Shown here: piece after piece, positions 33,413 to 43,059 of the stretch
Position numbering within the stretch: position 1 is the first letter of the stretch
Layout: each line of letters opens with the position of its first letter
Source: Bacillota bacterium
GTDB taxonomy: Bacteria > Bacillota > Clostridia > Lachnospirales > Lachnospiraceae
Assembly (NCBI GenBank): GCA_023391695.1
Contig: JAEWAK010000006.1
Location: forward strand, 1 to 43,922
Direction: 5' to 3'
Length of the DNA: 43,922 nt
Made by a program: the position numbers and the translations under genes
Notes under the pieces: model-generated
Told to the model about the DNA's origin: nothing
Database searches by the model: none
The model's input: only the letters and a program-made list of their open reading frames with translations

Positions 33413-35351
33413 AATTACATTCCATAATGTTTATATTAAAACTTTTTTATGCTTAATTTTAAGGAAGAATGATATTTAATTTATATTCCATAATGTTTAT
33501 ATTAAAACTCTGCAACATCTTTCGTTATTTACATTCCATAATGTTTATATTAAAACAGTCTCCATGATCGCCGCAATGTATTCGGCAGTCTTATTTACAT
33601 TCCATAATGTTTATATTAAAACGATATTGTAATCGAGTTTCCATATCCCTTATTTGCATTTACATTCCATAATGTTTATATTAAAACTGCGGTGTGATTG
33701 CGGGGAACAGGAGCATATTACTCACCTTCCTTTACCTCATTTACATTCCATAATGTTTATATTAAAACAAAAAAGTGCATAAAAAATACACCCTCAATGT
33801 ATTGATTTACATTCCATAATGTTTATATTAAAACCCCTTGCAAGTTTAATCGGATCTGCTTCCTTTTTACATTTACATTCCATAATGTTTATATTAAAAC
33901 ATCGATGCTATGGAACGGAATGCAGCAGAGGACCTAATTTACATTCCATAATGTTTATATTAAAACTTAAGGATGCGCTCACACCGGACGGTGTTGACTT
34001 AAATTTACATTCCATAATGTTTATATTAAAACTTCATCTTTGATGAAGACACTGGCTGTGATGGAGATATTTACATTCCATAATGTTTATATTAAAACCG
34101 CGGACCACTGTACAGGTTGATCGTAGCGGGAACGATTTACATTCCATAATGTTTATATTAAAACCATATTTGTATTATGCAGGACCGCTATATTTATGTA
34201 TTTACATTCCATAATGTTTATATTAAAACAAGAATATAATGGACGGCATGAGCCAATTATTTCATATTTACATTCCATAATGTTTATATTAAAACGATTT
34301 TTCGGACGGCGAATGCGTAGTCTATGGCAAATTTACATTCCATAATGTTTATATTAAAACTTTCTAGGCTATCAAGCAGAACTGCCGCCACATCCAAATT
34401 TACATTCCATAATGTTTATATTAAAACTTAGATGCTGAAATAATAAACCAAACATTATAGAAATTTACATTCCATAATGTTTATATTAAAACACAATATT
34501 CACATTTTCACCTACCTTACATATCCATATTTACATTCCATAATGTTTATATTAAAACTTTACTCCGGCGTCCCCAACAAATCCGGCATACCCATATTTA
34601 CATTCCATAATGTTTATATTAAAACTCTTCTTAGCCTGCCATTGTTCCCATTTGAAGCCTTATTTACATTCCATAATGTTTATATTAAAACGAGCCGGGT
34701 TATTATCGGCAGATGGGATACAAGCGTATTTACATTCCATAATGTTTATATTAAAACTACTGTGGACCTGTTCAAGCGTGCGGCCCATATTGATTTACAT
34801 TCCATAATGTTTATATTAAAACGCAGACGAAGGAGACGATTGGTTATGCTCTATAATTATTTACATTCCATAATGTTTATATTAAAACCAACTTAATTAA
34901 TACACTGTTTATCATTTTAACAATATTTACATTCCATAATGTTTATATTAAAACGCAGAAATCGAAAAACTGATAGGAAGTGAAACATATATTTACATTC
35001 CATAATGTTTATATTAAAACCAAAGCCCTTTACAGGCATACATAAGCACTTAGTACATTTACATTCCATAATGTTTATATTAAAACACGGTTGTAATAAC
35101 AGCATAATAACCGGAAATAATAATTTACATTCCATAATGTTTATATTAAAACCAAGTATCGCCATTAATCGTATTTGTTGCTGCGTCATTTACATTCCAT
35201 AATGTTTATATTAAAACTTGGCTATCTCTGGTAAGGCACAGGATGAGGAACTTGATTTACATTCCATAATGTTTATATTAAAACCAAGCCCGAACCGGTC
35301 TTTGCTTACTACGGTATCTAAATTTACATTCCATAATGTTTATATTAAAAC
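33413..35351 (-). CRISPR. subtype I-B CRISPR array, 30 repeats and 29 spacers
   Basis: The 30-base repeat, written on the plus strand, begins ATTTACATTCC, has ATAATGTTT in the middle and ends ATATTAAAAC. On the transcribed minus strand it therefore begins GTTTTAATAT and ends GGAATGTAAAT. I counted 30 copies. All look identical except the first two at the left end (33413-33442 and 33479-33508), which each have one change. That marks the left end as old and the right end, next to cas2, as leader-proximal. Spacers are 35-37 bases, except one of 18 (33509-33526) and one of 51 (33688-33738). The cas genes on the right are transcribed in the same direction. Confidence 0.98.
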
Positions 35352-35572
35352 CCTGCCTACGAAAGTACTGATTTTTCTAAGGGCATATCCCTCATTTCTG
35401 TCTACCTATTTAAAATCACTCATATTCTGATTAATAATAATTATGTTTTCTATTTAAATTCATGATTTAACGAGTTTTAGGTGGCTGTCATCCCCCTGTA
35501 TTTTTTACATAACCGAGGGTTGACAGTTTTTAATAATATCCATTATACATAAAACGAATAGAGAAGTATATC
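35352..35572 (-). promoter_or_regulatory. CRISPR leader
   Basis: These 221 AT-rich bases between the cas2 stop and the first leader-proximal repeat should contain the array promoter and the sites that guide spacer integration. A TATAAT on the minus strand lies at 35542-35547. An inverted repeat CTGTCATCCCCC...GAGGGTTGACAG spans 35485-35526. Confidence 0.75.
35485..35526. promoter_or_regulatory. inverted repeat in the CRISPR leader
   Basis: CTGTCA plus CCCC on the left mirror GGG plus TGACAG on the right around a T-rich centre. It could be a binding site for a leader-associated protein, a hairpin in the leader RNA, or a terminator of the cas operon (it lies 47 bases past cas2 and is followed on the minus strand by AT-rich DNA). 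Confidence 0.5.
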
Positions 35573-35851
35573 TTAAAAAAAATTTGATGTCTTTTCGTCC
35601 TCTATCCCCCAAAACTCTTTCTGCATCCATCGCTCTTCTCTACTTTTAAAAATTATTACAGAGTCTCTGTTTTTTCGAATATGTTTATTCAACTCCAATT
35701 TCAGTTGCTGCAGCAGAGCAGGGGTTATATCCCCTTCAAAAACAGACTTTTGAACATGAGTCAAATATTTTTTACATATTTTGAAAATATTCCGTGAAGC
35801 TTTGGCACCATTATCATCCACTTCTACATCATAAATAAGGACAACATACAT
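35573..35851 (-). CDS. cas2: CRISPR-associated endoribonuclease/adaptation protein Cas2
   Basis: This 92-residue protein starts MYVVLIYDVEVDDNG, where the Asp after the first strand is the conserved Cas2 acidic residue. It has the ferredoxin-like Cas2 layout (KASRNIFKICKKYLTHVQKSVFEG). With Cas1 it forms the spacer-integration complex. The chosen ATG lies two bases after the cas1 stop, with TGGTGG as ribosome site. An in-frame start four codons earlier would overlap cas1. It is the last cas gene before the leader. Confidence 0.95.
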   Translation of the reverse strand: MYVVLIYDVEVDDNGAKASRNIFKICKKYLTHVQKSVFEGDITPALLQQLKLELNKHIRKNRDSVIIFKSREERWMQKEFWGIEDEKTSNFF

Positions 35852-35853
35852 AA

Positions 35854-36846
35854 TTACCACCAAATTTTAAACCCTTCATATTTTTTATCTCCCATTAAGT
35901 GTTTAATTAACTTGTAACACTCCAGACGCATTAAATGTCGGTATGATACATTTCTTCCAAGTTCCTTATGTTTAATTGTTCTGTTAAGACATTCATCATA
36001 TTCCTTTAGTATCTTTTTTCTCCCGTTTTCCTTCAAATAATAATAATTTGAATCCTGTTCAAAATCTTTTTCTGTAATCATATTTCTATTCAGCATTGAA
36101 AAAATTAACCGATCGGCAATTAAAGGTTTAAATACTTCTGAAATATCCAGTGAGAGTGAAAACCTTCTTTCTCCAGGACTATGCAAGAAGCTTATTGTCG
36201 GATTCAACTGAGTAACATAAATCTCAGTAAGGCAGCTGGTATAAATCAAAGAATTCACAAAAGAAATTAAGGTGTTAACCATATTATCAGGTGGTCTTTT
36301 CACACGCTTTTCAAAGTCCACCTCCTGATTAATGATGTTTGTCCAACAATCATAATATACTTTCCTTATGCTTCCTTCCACACCCATTAGGGAGTTAATA
36401 TCTCCTGTACGTTCTATTTCATTACGTAATCCTTTTATAGCAGAGATAGTACTTTCAAGCTCACGGTTACGCTTATTATAATACCGTACATTTCGTAATA
36501 TATTATAGCTTGCAGCCTCAATAAAAGCTTTTGCAATTACAAGCCGCCATTCCTCATTAGTATAATGCATTACCTGCTCAATCAGGAGTTTACCTGAAAC
36601 ATTAGTTTCCTTGGGATAAAAACTCCCTGTATAAAATCCATAATAATTAAAAATATGTATCGGTATTGACAATTGTCCAGCATAATTCAAGGCCTTTGTA
36701 TTAAGGGATACTTCTCCAAACAAGTAAATATCCCTTGTCATATTTATTTTGATATCCTTAAAATTACCATCCGGTGCTGTCATTCTAAGAACATTATCTT
36801 TACGTCTCAATTCCCCATCGGAAAAAAGATAATAACTTTCAGACAT
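35854..36846 (-). CDS. cas1: CRISPR-associated endonuclease Cas1
   Basis: This 330-residue protein has the usual Cas1 length. The N-terminal beta domain (YYLFSDGELRRKDN, FGEVSLNTKALNYAGQLSIPIHIFNYYGFYTGSF) is followed by the helical catalytic domain. Metal ligands are visible as Glu in LMGVEGSIRKVYYD, His in SFLHSPGERRFSLSLDISE, and the Asp/Glu of the DISEVFKP segment. Cas1 joins new spacers into the leader end of the array. AAGGAG is 7-8 bases before the ATG. It is followed by cas2 with a two-base gap and preceded by cas4. Confidence 0.96.
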   Translation of the reverse strand: MSESYYLFSDGELRRKDNVLRMTAPDGNFKDIKINMTRDIYLFGEVSLNTKALNYAGQLSIPIHIFNYYGFYTGSFYPKETNVSGKLLIEQVMHYTNEEWRLVIAKAFIEAASYNILRNVRYYNKRNRELESTISAIKGLRNEIERTGDINSLMGVEGSIRKVYYDCWTNIINQEVDFEKRVKRPPDNMVNTLISFVNSLIYTSCLTEIYVTQLNPTISFLHSPGERRFSLSLDISEVFKPLIADRLIFSMLNRNMITEKDFEQDSNYYYLKENGRKKILKEYDECLNRTIKHKELGRNVSYRHLMRLECYKLIKHLMGDKKYEGFKIWW

Positions 36847-36857
36847 AATTTTTCTCC

Positions 36858-37346
36858 TTAAATATAGCAGAATTCATAATAGGCACATGAATTGCATATT
36901 TTTGAATTAATAACTGCCGGGCTTGTTTTCCTGTTTGAGATAAGCTCGATATCCTCTAAGATCTCATTTATTTTTTCAGAATCCCCTTCTTCCAGAAAGA
37001 CCTCTTTTCTCTGTCTAATTTTAGGATAATCCAGTATACCTTTCTCAATAGGAATTCCTCGCTGCTTCAAAAAATAAAGATAATATTTTACCTGCCACAT
37101 AGAAGCTTCTTCAATGCTCTTACTTTTTTTAACCTCATGCAATACTTTCCAATCCTTAATAAAATCAATATTGACTGTTTCATCAATTAAAATCTGTTTT
37201 TCTTCTCTTCCATAACTGCTTTCATCCAGCAGCTTTCCAAGTAATACATTGTCATTCTCTTCTTCCAGTGCAATATTATTTACGAAGCACCAGAGCTTTC
37301 GGTGACAGACAAAGTAATAATAGAACATAGTTCCTGTAACCCGCAA
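36858..37346 (-). CDS. cas4: CRISPR-associated exonuclease Cas4
   Basis: This 162-residue RecB-type nuclease has the Cas4 iron-sulphur cysteines: one pair near the start (VCHRKLWC) and a C-terminal CNSCAYYEFC. The catalytic segment includes VLHEVKKSKSIEEASMWQVKYYLYFL, with the QxxxY motif. Cas4 trims and orients pre-spacers by PAM. The start is a TTG preceded by GGAGGTGG at ideal spacing. The first ATG, six codons in, would be too far from this site and would drop part of the conserved xVTGTMFYYY start. Confidence 0.93.
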   Translation of the reverse strand: MRVTGTMFYYYFVCHRKLWCFVNNIALEEENDNVLLGKLLDESSYGREEKQILIDETVNIDFIKDWKVLHEVKKSKSIEEASMWQVKYYLYFLKQRGIPIEKGILDYPKIRQRKEVFLEEGDSEKINEILEDIELISNRKTSPAVINSKICNSCAYYEFCYI

Positions 37347-37364
37347 AATTCCACCTCCCAGATA

Positions 37365-39641
37365 TCAAAACATCCTATTTTCAACATCTTTGAATTCTTT
37401 GTTTCCTGTTTTCTCAAAACTTATTCCGGTTTCACTATTATACTCAGCATCAACCACGATAATTTCAAGCCCTTTTTCAATAGTTTCTTTTAGATAACAG
37501 GTATTCATTGCTAACCTACTATTCACCGGGACCATCCAATCCCTGATTACTTCCCGGACTTTCACTTTTTCCTGCAAATTCTCATGTCTATTATTTTTGA
37601 GAATTTCTATATTTCTTTTCATTTCGTCCTCATGCTCACAATATACAGATAATGGTATAACTGAAACCTGATCAATATCCCGAAACATCTTATTAACATT
37701 CTGCTTTGTATATTCAAATTCAGTTATGCTTTTCACATATCCCAACATCTCCTTTATTTTGCTATGATATTTTGTCCCCAAAAGTTTTTCAGTTGTATAG
37801 GTATTTTCTATTAATTTCACTTTACTTTCTTCATTTATTTTACCGTCAATTTTCAGTGCATTCTTTGAAAGCTCATGTATTTCCGGTTCTATTACTGAAT
37901 TTTCCCCGACACCACTGCACTTTTTGCTGCCCCCGGTAAATACAAAACAATTATAATCCACATCCAATAATCTATGCCGATAGCATCGACCCATTCTTTG
38001 GAAGAGACCGTTCAGATCTGATAATTCAGTAAAAAGTAAGTCAAAATCAATATCAAGCGAGGCTTCCACCAGTTGTGTACTGATCCAAATTTCACATTTT
38101 GTACTACCCTTCTTACCGGCCTCCACAATCATATCTTCTTTTACGTTTCGGTCCCTTCTTATAAAACCACTATGAAGTAAATAGATACCCGATTTGCCTA
38201 GTTTCGATAATGCTTTACTAAGCTTATCATATACTTCTTTTGCTTTTTTTATGGTATTACATATCACAAGGATTTTATTTCCGGAATAAGCGTTCACCAT
38301 CCGCATAATACTTTCATCCGCATCTATGGGTGCTTCGATTATTTTTACGCTATGCCGTATCAGACTATTTGTAAATACAGCCGGCTTAGGAGGGTGAAGC
38401 CCTTCTGCTTCCATAAAATCCAAAATCATTCCGGGCAAAGTAGCAGTTAAAATTGCATATTTTCCTCCAAGTTTCGTTATATAGGATAAGCCAATAATTA
38501 AATATGCCACAAGCTCAGGTGAATACATCTGAATTTCATCAATAATAATTTTTGAATAAGACAGTGTAGCCAGCTTGGGTTCAAATCCTTTATAACGGTA
38601 TACAAAATCAAAAATCTGATCCATAGTACAAATGGTTAATGGAAGCGATAACTGCTTTGTACTGGAATAATAATATTCCAGCCGGGAATCCGGCATTTCA
38701 TCGTCATAATTCTCATTTTTTAATTTTTCTTCTTCCCGTTCCGAATATATTTTAAGTGTATCGGAATGAAGCAGTCCAACTCGGTTTTCGACATCTTTCA
38801 CAACAATATTAGCCTCTATACGTTTGTATATTGCGTTGATGGCACTTTTTAATGGAAGTGTAAAAAATCCCTTATTGTCTCCAAGCCAAAGTAACCCTGC
38901 CTCAGTTTTACCCATACCTGTCTGCGCAATCACAATGACATTGTCATCTTGATGCTTAAGCATATATTCCTGCAAGGAATTCCATCCACTATCCGGATTT
39001 ATTTCTTTCCATTTGCTTAAAAGCCCCGCCATAGAAGCCATAAGAAAATTATTCCTTTGTTCCACGGATATCTCTGCACTTGCCGCATAATCAATCCGAT
39101 TTAAAAGACCTTTCAGCATAACATACCGAAAAAAATAGGTATCATCCTTATCTTCGTATAATCTCTGACCCGGTTTAAAAAACATCCGGTCAAATTCAGG
39201 ATCTAAAAAACTGGTGGGAAGCTGTGAATATTCAAATTCCTTAAAGATATCCTTAAGTGTCTCTATTTCATCATAAATATCATTCAGAGTGAAATTTATA
39301 TCTCTTTCATGATGATATGCCACAGCATGAAACAATGTCCTGATATCTTTTTCATCATATCCTCTTGCTTCCAAATATTCAACATCAATAAACCCCAGAC
39401 TTAGCAAACCATGGGGTATGCCTGTATTATTACCTTTTCCGTGAACTGCCGCTTGAAATCTTGCATTCATTTTTCCAAGATCATGGTAGATACAGGCAAG
39501 CCGCAGCATATCCCAATCTGTTTCCAGATTGGGATATAACTCTTTTAAAAGTTCCAGGTTCCAAAGTAAATCATCTGTATGCTCCTGAATATCTTTTCTA
39601 TATGGTCTGGTTTTAGCAATAAATTTCTCATCCATAGGCAT
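37365..39641 (-). CDS. cas3: CRISPR-associated helicase/nuclease Cas3
   Basis: This 758-residue protein has an N-terminal HD nuclease (HTDDLLW, then CIYHDLGKMNARFQ and VAYHHERD) fused to an SF2 helicase. Walker A is VIAQTGMGKTEAGLLW near residue 240, the DEAD-box equivalent is IIIDEIQMYSPEL, then ILTATLPG (motif III). Motif VI lies around GLFQRMGRCYRHR. Cas3 is recruited by target-bound Cascade to unwind and degrade DNA. I chose the ATG at 39641, which has GAGAGG seven bases upstream; the frame extends five codons to a GTG. Both nuclease and helicase motifs look intact. Confidence 0.95.
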   Translation of the reverse strand: MPMDEKFIAKTRPYRKDIQEHTDDLLWNLELLKELYPNLETDWDMLRLACIYHDLGKMNARFQAAVHGKGNNTGIPHGLLSLGFIDVEYLEARGYDEKDIRTLFHAVAYHHERDINFTLNDIYDEIETLKDIFKEFEYSQLPTSFLDPEFDRMFFKPGQRLYEDKDDTYFFRYVMLKGLLNRIDYAASAEISVEQRNNFLMASMAGLLSKWKEINPDSGWNSLQEYMLKHQDDNVIVIAQTGMGKTEAGLLWLGDNKGFFTLPLKSAINAIYKRIEANIVVKDVENRVGLLHSDTLKIYSEREEEKLKNENYDDEMPDSRLEYYYSSTKQLSLPLTICTMDQIFDFVYRYKGFEPKLATLSYSKIIIDEIQMYSPELVAYLIIGLSYITKLGGKYAILTATLPGMILDFMEAEGLHPPKPAVFTNSLIRHSVKIIEAPIDADESIMRMVNAYSGNKILVICNTIKKAKEVYDKLSKALSKLGKSGIYLLHSGFIRRDRNVKEDMIVEAGKKGSTKCEIWISTQLVEASLDIDFDLLFTELSDLNGLFQRMGRCYRHRLLDVDYNCFVFTGGSKKCSGVGENSVIEPEIHELSKNALKIDGKINEESKVKLIENTYTTEKLLGTKYHSKIKEMLGYVKSITEFEYTKQNVNKMFRDIDQVSVIPLSVYCEHEDEMKRNIEILKNNRHENLQEKVKVREVIRDWMVPVNSRLAMNTCYLKETIEKGLEIIVVDAEYNSETGISFEKTGNKEFKDVENRMF

Positions 39642-39676
39642 TCTGTTACCTCTCACTTCTTTCTCTATTAAACCTA

Positions 39677-40432
39677 TCAGACCAGAAATACAAAGTTACC
39701 TTGTTTATCCTTAAAGAAAGGTTTCTTGCGGTTCATTGTAGCAGTGCGAGAATATAGTACCTCTACTACTTCCCACTTTCTGAATATTTTTGGAGCTTTA
39801 TCCGTTCCATAATTAGTTAATTCATAGGTTTTGTTCAAACTGTATTGTGTACCCGGATATGGTATACCTTCGATGATAGAATCATTGTCTACATCACTGT
39901 TCTCCAGATATGAAATAGGAATATATGCACCATATCCGCCGGGTAAATTATCACTTTTCCCAATAACCTCCTGCTGGATTTCAACAAGCTTCACTTCTTC
40001 AATAACAACCAAATCTTCACGCCTTCCCAAGGATGGATATTCCGGCGGCTTGATAAAGCAATCATATATTTCCTGTATCAAATTCAAATCCTCCGGTACA
40101 ATGTGCAACATCAGTTCCACATCTATCAGAAGTTCAGCTGTGGCAACTCCTCTTGAAACGCCAAATGCATCTACTTTTAATTGGTGTCTTGCAGAGTCAT
40201 ATGTCATACCGTTTTTGAATTCATATCTTGTAAAAAGATCATTGACTTTTGAGAAATGTTTTCCCTGCACACTGATTTGCATCGGATGATATTCCTTGAA
40301 TCCGCACAGGTTATGAATCATACCGATAACTGTTGAATATGGCGGCAAAGGATAGGTTTCCTTTAGCTGAAAGCTGGAAGGCTTTTTATAATTCACCATA
40401 TCCTGGCTTAGCTTAAGTCTAATTCCCTTCAT
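39677..40432 (-). CDS. cas5: Cascade subunit Cas5 (subtype I-B)
   Basis: This 251-residue RAMP-fold protein begins GIRLKLSQDMVNYKKPSSF and has the Cas5 hallmark NYKKPSSFQLKETYPLPPYSTVIGMI. It later has GVATAELLIDVELMLHIV and PSLGRREDLV. It caps the 5' handle of crRNA in Cascade. The ATG chosen (40432) overlaps the end of cas7 by 14 bases and is preceded by GAGGTGG inside cas7. The frame extends six codons further. The overlap argues for translational coupling. Confidence 0.93.
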   Translation of the reverse strand: MKGIRLKLSQDMVNYKKPSSFQLKETYPLPPYSTVIGMIHNLCGFKEYHPMQISVQGKHFSKVNDLFTRYEFKNGMTYDSARHQLKVDAFGVSRGVATAELLIDVELMLHIVPEDLNLIQEIYDCFIKPPEYPSLGRREDLVVIEEVKLVEIQQEVIGKSDNLPGGYGAYIPISYLENSDVDNDSIIEGIPYPGTQYSLNKTYELTNYGTDKAPKIFRKWEVVEVLYSRTATMNRKKPFFKDKQGNFVFLV

Positions 40433-41300
40433 AATACGCGTCCACCTCATTTTTCAGAGCAGTAAAAAATTCAGGTACAGTTGTAGCTTTTATGACCTCC
40501 TTCACTTCATTTGTATTATCAAACCGCCCATCAACAATACCCGAACGAGTATGTTCCTTTATTCCGTCATACATAACCCCAATGATCTCATCCAATGTAA
40601 TACAATTATTTTTTATCGAGACCACATTTTGAAACACCGGGTTTTTAATCTCATAAATACCTCCGATTATAAATAACGGTTTCAAATCTTCCCTTCTGCC
40701 CCGGATATCCCTATATAAAAGCGAAACGGTATCCAACAGCTTCTTTACCCGTCTTGCTCTTTCATTGTTCTCAAGCTCTATGCCATATTCCTCATCGCTG
40801 CCTATTTGATCCAGGTCCGCTACAATGGTATATCTGTAATAGGATTTATGGATTTCGGCCTGCGCAATATTCATATCGCTTTTCATCTTGTCAGCTTGAC
40901 CTTTATTGGTCAAAAAATCCAAGTCCCCTTTAAATGTTTCCAGGGAAATCGCATTGGAAAGCCTTACCTTGGCACTTCTCTTTTTTCCTCCTGTTCCCTT
41001 TGCAGTTTTAAGATAACCAAAGAAGTCCACTTCCGGATATTTGTCTATTGTTGCATCTTCGCTGAATTGTATTACCTTTTTATCCCCACTGCCCTCTGCT
41101 GCTACAGGCGCTGCAGCCTCATCTAGTTGTTCTGTAATGTTATATCTTATTGCCTGCCTTGATATGTAAGTATACTGCTCTCCTTTATTTCTAGATATTT
41201 TTTTCAAGGAGGCAACATTACCCACACTTTCTCCATAGTTTGCGCTTTCTGCCTGAAAAATTATGGTCATCGTCAAACCCATTGTTTTTAATTTATTCAT
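40419..41300 (-). CDS. cas7: Cascade backbone subunit Cas7 (Cst2/DevR type)
   Basis: This 293-residue protein is of the Cst2/DevR group. It has GLTMTIIFQAESANYGESVGN at the N-terminus, an EQYTYISRQAIRYNI segment, and a GGIYEIKNPVFQNV stretch late in the protein. It polymerises along the crRNA as the backbone of Cascade. The start codon overlaps the cas8b stop (ATGA), and the gene's end overlaps cas5. A second ATG six codons in is possible but has no better ribosome site. Confidence 0.93.
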   Translation of the reverse strand: MNKLKTMGLTMTIIFQAESANYGESVGNVASLKKISRNKGEQYTYISRQAIRYNITEQLDEAAAPVAAEGSGDKKVIQFSEDATIDKYPEVDFFGYLKTAKGTGGKKRSAKVRLSNAISLETFKGDLDFLTNKGQADKMKSDMNIAQAEIHKSYYRYTIVADLDQIGSDEEYGIELENNERARRVKKLLDTVSLLYRDIRGRREDLKPLFIIGGIYEIKNPVFQNVVSIKNNCITLDEIIGVMYDGIKEHTRSGIVDGRFDNTNEVKEVIKATTVPEFFTALKNEVDAYYEGN

Positions 41301-43033
41301 ACCCGCAACTCCTCTCCATTCGTTATTCTTTTATTACCGTTTTCACTATCATTTCTTGTATCCTTTTCTCCTTCGATAAAGCAAGCTACAAAAGCATAGC
41401 CTATCGTGGCAAATATTGCATCATCTTCCCTCAAAACCTCGGTAATAATGGATGGTACCTCTCTTCCTACGTACATATAGCAATTAAGTACCAGATCCAT
41501 AAACATATTCCGATTTCCAGTTTTAAGAGCATTGAGCAACCGGTAGCTGATACCGGGAATTTTACCGGTATTAGGATCCTTTTTCAAATAAGCGTCCCTG
41601 AGGTAAAATCCTGCTCCTCTGGCTTCCTTCAAGTAATCACGGTTCTTATCCATATTTCCTATCCCTCCTAAATTCCGAATTAACTGGGCATTGATTTTCA
41701 ACATATTTAAAATATGTCTTATACCAAAATAACAATCGTTTGGTGAAGAAAGCTTATAATGCAGAAGTTTATTAATTAATAAAAATAGATTTTGATTGTT
41801 AAAAATATAATTCAAAACCTGCTCATATAAACTAATGTTTTCATTTCCTTCCCGGTACCCTGTCCGCAACAACCCAGTTATTTCATTACTAAAATCATCA
41901 ATCAATTTGATTGTCATTTCGGGTAACAAATTGAATTTATAGGTTTCCTTCTCATACCGGACAATTTGAACATCAGCCAATTCATACCTGCTTTTTTCAA
42001 TCTGTTGTTCCCTTAATGCATTTACTAACACCGCATAAATTCTTCTGCTGGAGTATTCCTCTTCACCTTTACTTAAAATATCTGCCTTTAATTTTGTGTT
42101 TACTTTAAAGTTATATTTCATATTAATATTAGCATTGACATATAGCCCGCTTCCTCCCACATAAACAAATCCTGCCGGAAGACAGGAATAAACCAGCTTG
42201 CATACCGGGCATAAAGCAATATCATTGACAAAATTCCATACATGGGAAGGCTTTCGTGCCGTATCAAAGCCAGATTGATTCAGAAAACTCATATCGGCAT
42301 CCAAATCTTTTATGGGTTCCCCACAAGTATAACAACAATACTTATTCTTTTTGTTTTTGGTCTGTAGGTATTCTCGGGCTGTTTCTACAAAATACATCCT
42401 ATAATCCTCATAGATATCTTTTATCTTGGTCTGTGGGTTTAAAAAACACACACCATTCCAGCCATTTTTAATTATGCTATATATTACATTTTTAGCTCCA
42501 ATATAACGCTTACTGTTTTCACTGCCGCAATATTCTATTATCTCCTCAAGGATCTTGAATTGTTTTTCTATTTCCTTAATAATATTGCATCTTTCTCTTT
42601 CAAATGCATTTTCATCTTTTGGTTCTTTGATTTTCTGCAGACTCTTTTCCAGCTTTTCCATCCGTTCTTTGCTACCCATTAATTCAAACGCAGCCTTAAA
42701 ACTGTTGCTGCTAAGATATCTTTTTGCAGTATCTTTTATGAATTCATTGATTAATTTTAAATCTTTCAGACTCAAAGAATCATAATTGTTCTCTCGATAA
42801 TATTCGATTCTATCCTTATAATTGACTATCTTATACCAAGGAATCACTTTCTTATAGGTATTAATAAAATATCTGAAGTACTTTTCCTCAAAGTTCTCAA
42901 GGCAGTCTATCGGAATTTCAGCTGTGGCACCTCTGTATTCAACATTTTCTTCACCTACAATATTGATAAAACCTAATATAGCCGCATTCCATATCCAATC
43001 GCCTAATGTCAGCTTTATCAGATTGTTTTCCAT
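41297..43033 (-). CDS. cas8b: Cascade large subunit Cas8b1/Cst1 (CXXC-CXXC type)
   Basis: This 578-residue protein has paired zinc-binding motifs CYTCGEPI and ALCPVCKLVYSC about 45-50 residues apart (near residues 223-280), which define the Cst1 (CXXC-CXXC) group of Cas8 proteins. A GWNGVCFLNP segment precedes them. The C-terminal half is helical, as expected for the large subunit that recognises the PAM. GAGGTGAA is 7 bases before the ATG. It is coupled to cas7 by an ATGA overlap. Together with Cas7 of the Cst2/DevR kind it places the locus in subtype I-B. Confidence 0.93.
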   Translation of the reverse strand: MENNLIKLTLGDWIWNAAILGFINIVGEENVEYRGATAEIPIDCLENFEEKYFRYFINTYKKVIPWYKIVNYKDRIEYYRENNYDSLSLKDLKLINEFIKDTAKRYLSSNSFKAAFELMGSKERMEKLEKSLQKIKEPKDENAFERERCNIIKEIEKQFKILEEIIEYCGSENSKRYIGAKNVIYSIIKNGWNGVCFLNPQTKIKDIYEDYRMYFVETAREYLQTKNKKNKYCCYTCGEPIKDLDADMSFLNQSGFDTARKPSHVWNFVNDIALCPVCKLVYSCLPAGFVYVGGSGLYVNANINMKYNFKVNTKLKADILSKGEEEYSSRRIYAVLVNALREQQIEKSRYELADVQIVRYEKETYKFNLLPEMTIKLIDDFSNEITGLLRTGYREGNENISLYEQVLNYIFNNQNLFLLINKLLHYKLSSPNDCYFGIRHILNMLKINAQLIRNLGGIGNMDKNRDYLKEARGAGFYLRDAYLKKDPNTGKIPGISYRLLNALKTGNRNMFMDLVLNCYMYVGREVPSIITEVLREDDAIFATIGYAFVACFIEGEKDTRNDSENGNKRITNGEELRV

Positions 43034-43059
43034 ATAAATTCACCTCTATTCCAATCATG

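Noticed and set aside
33819..35202. Long open frames across the CRISPR region on both strands
   Set aside because: They arise because the repeat lacks stops in some frames; their products are repeats of one short peptide and they have no ribosome sites.
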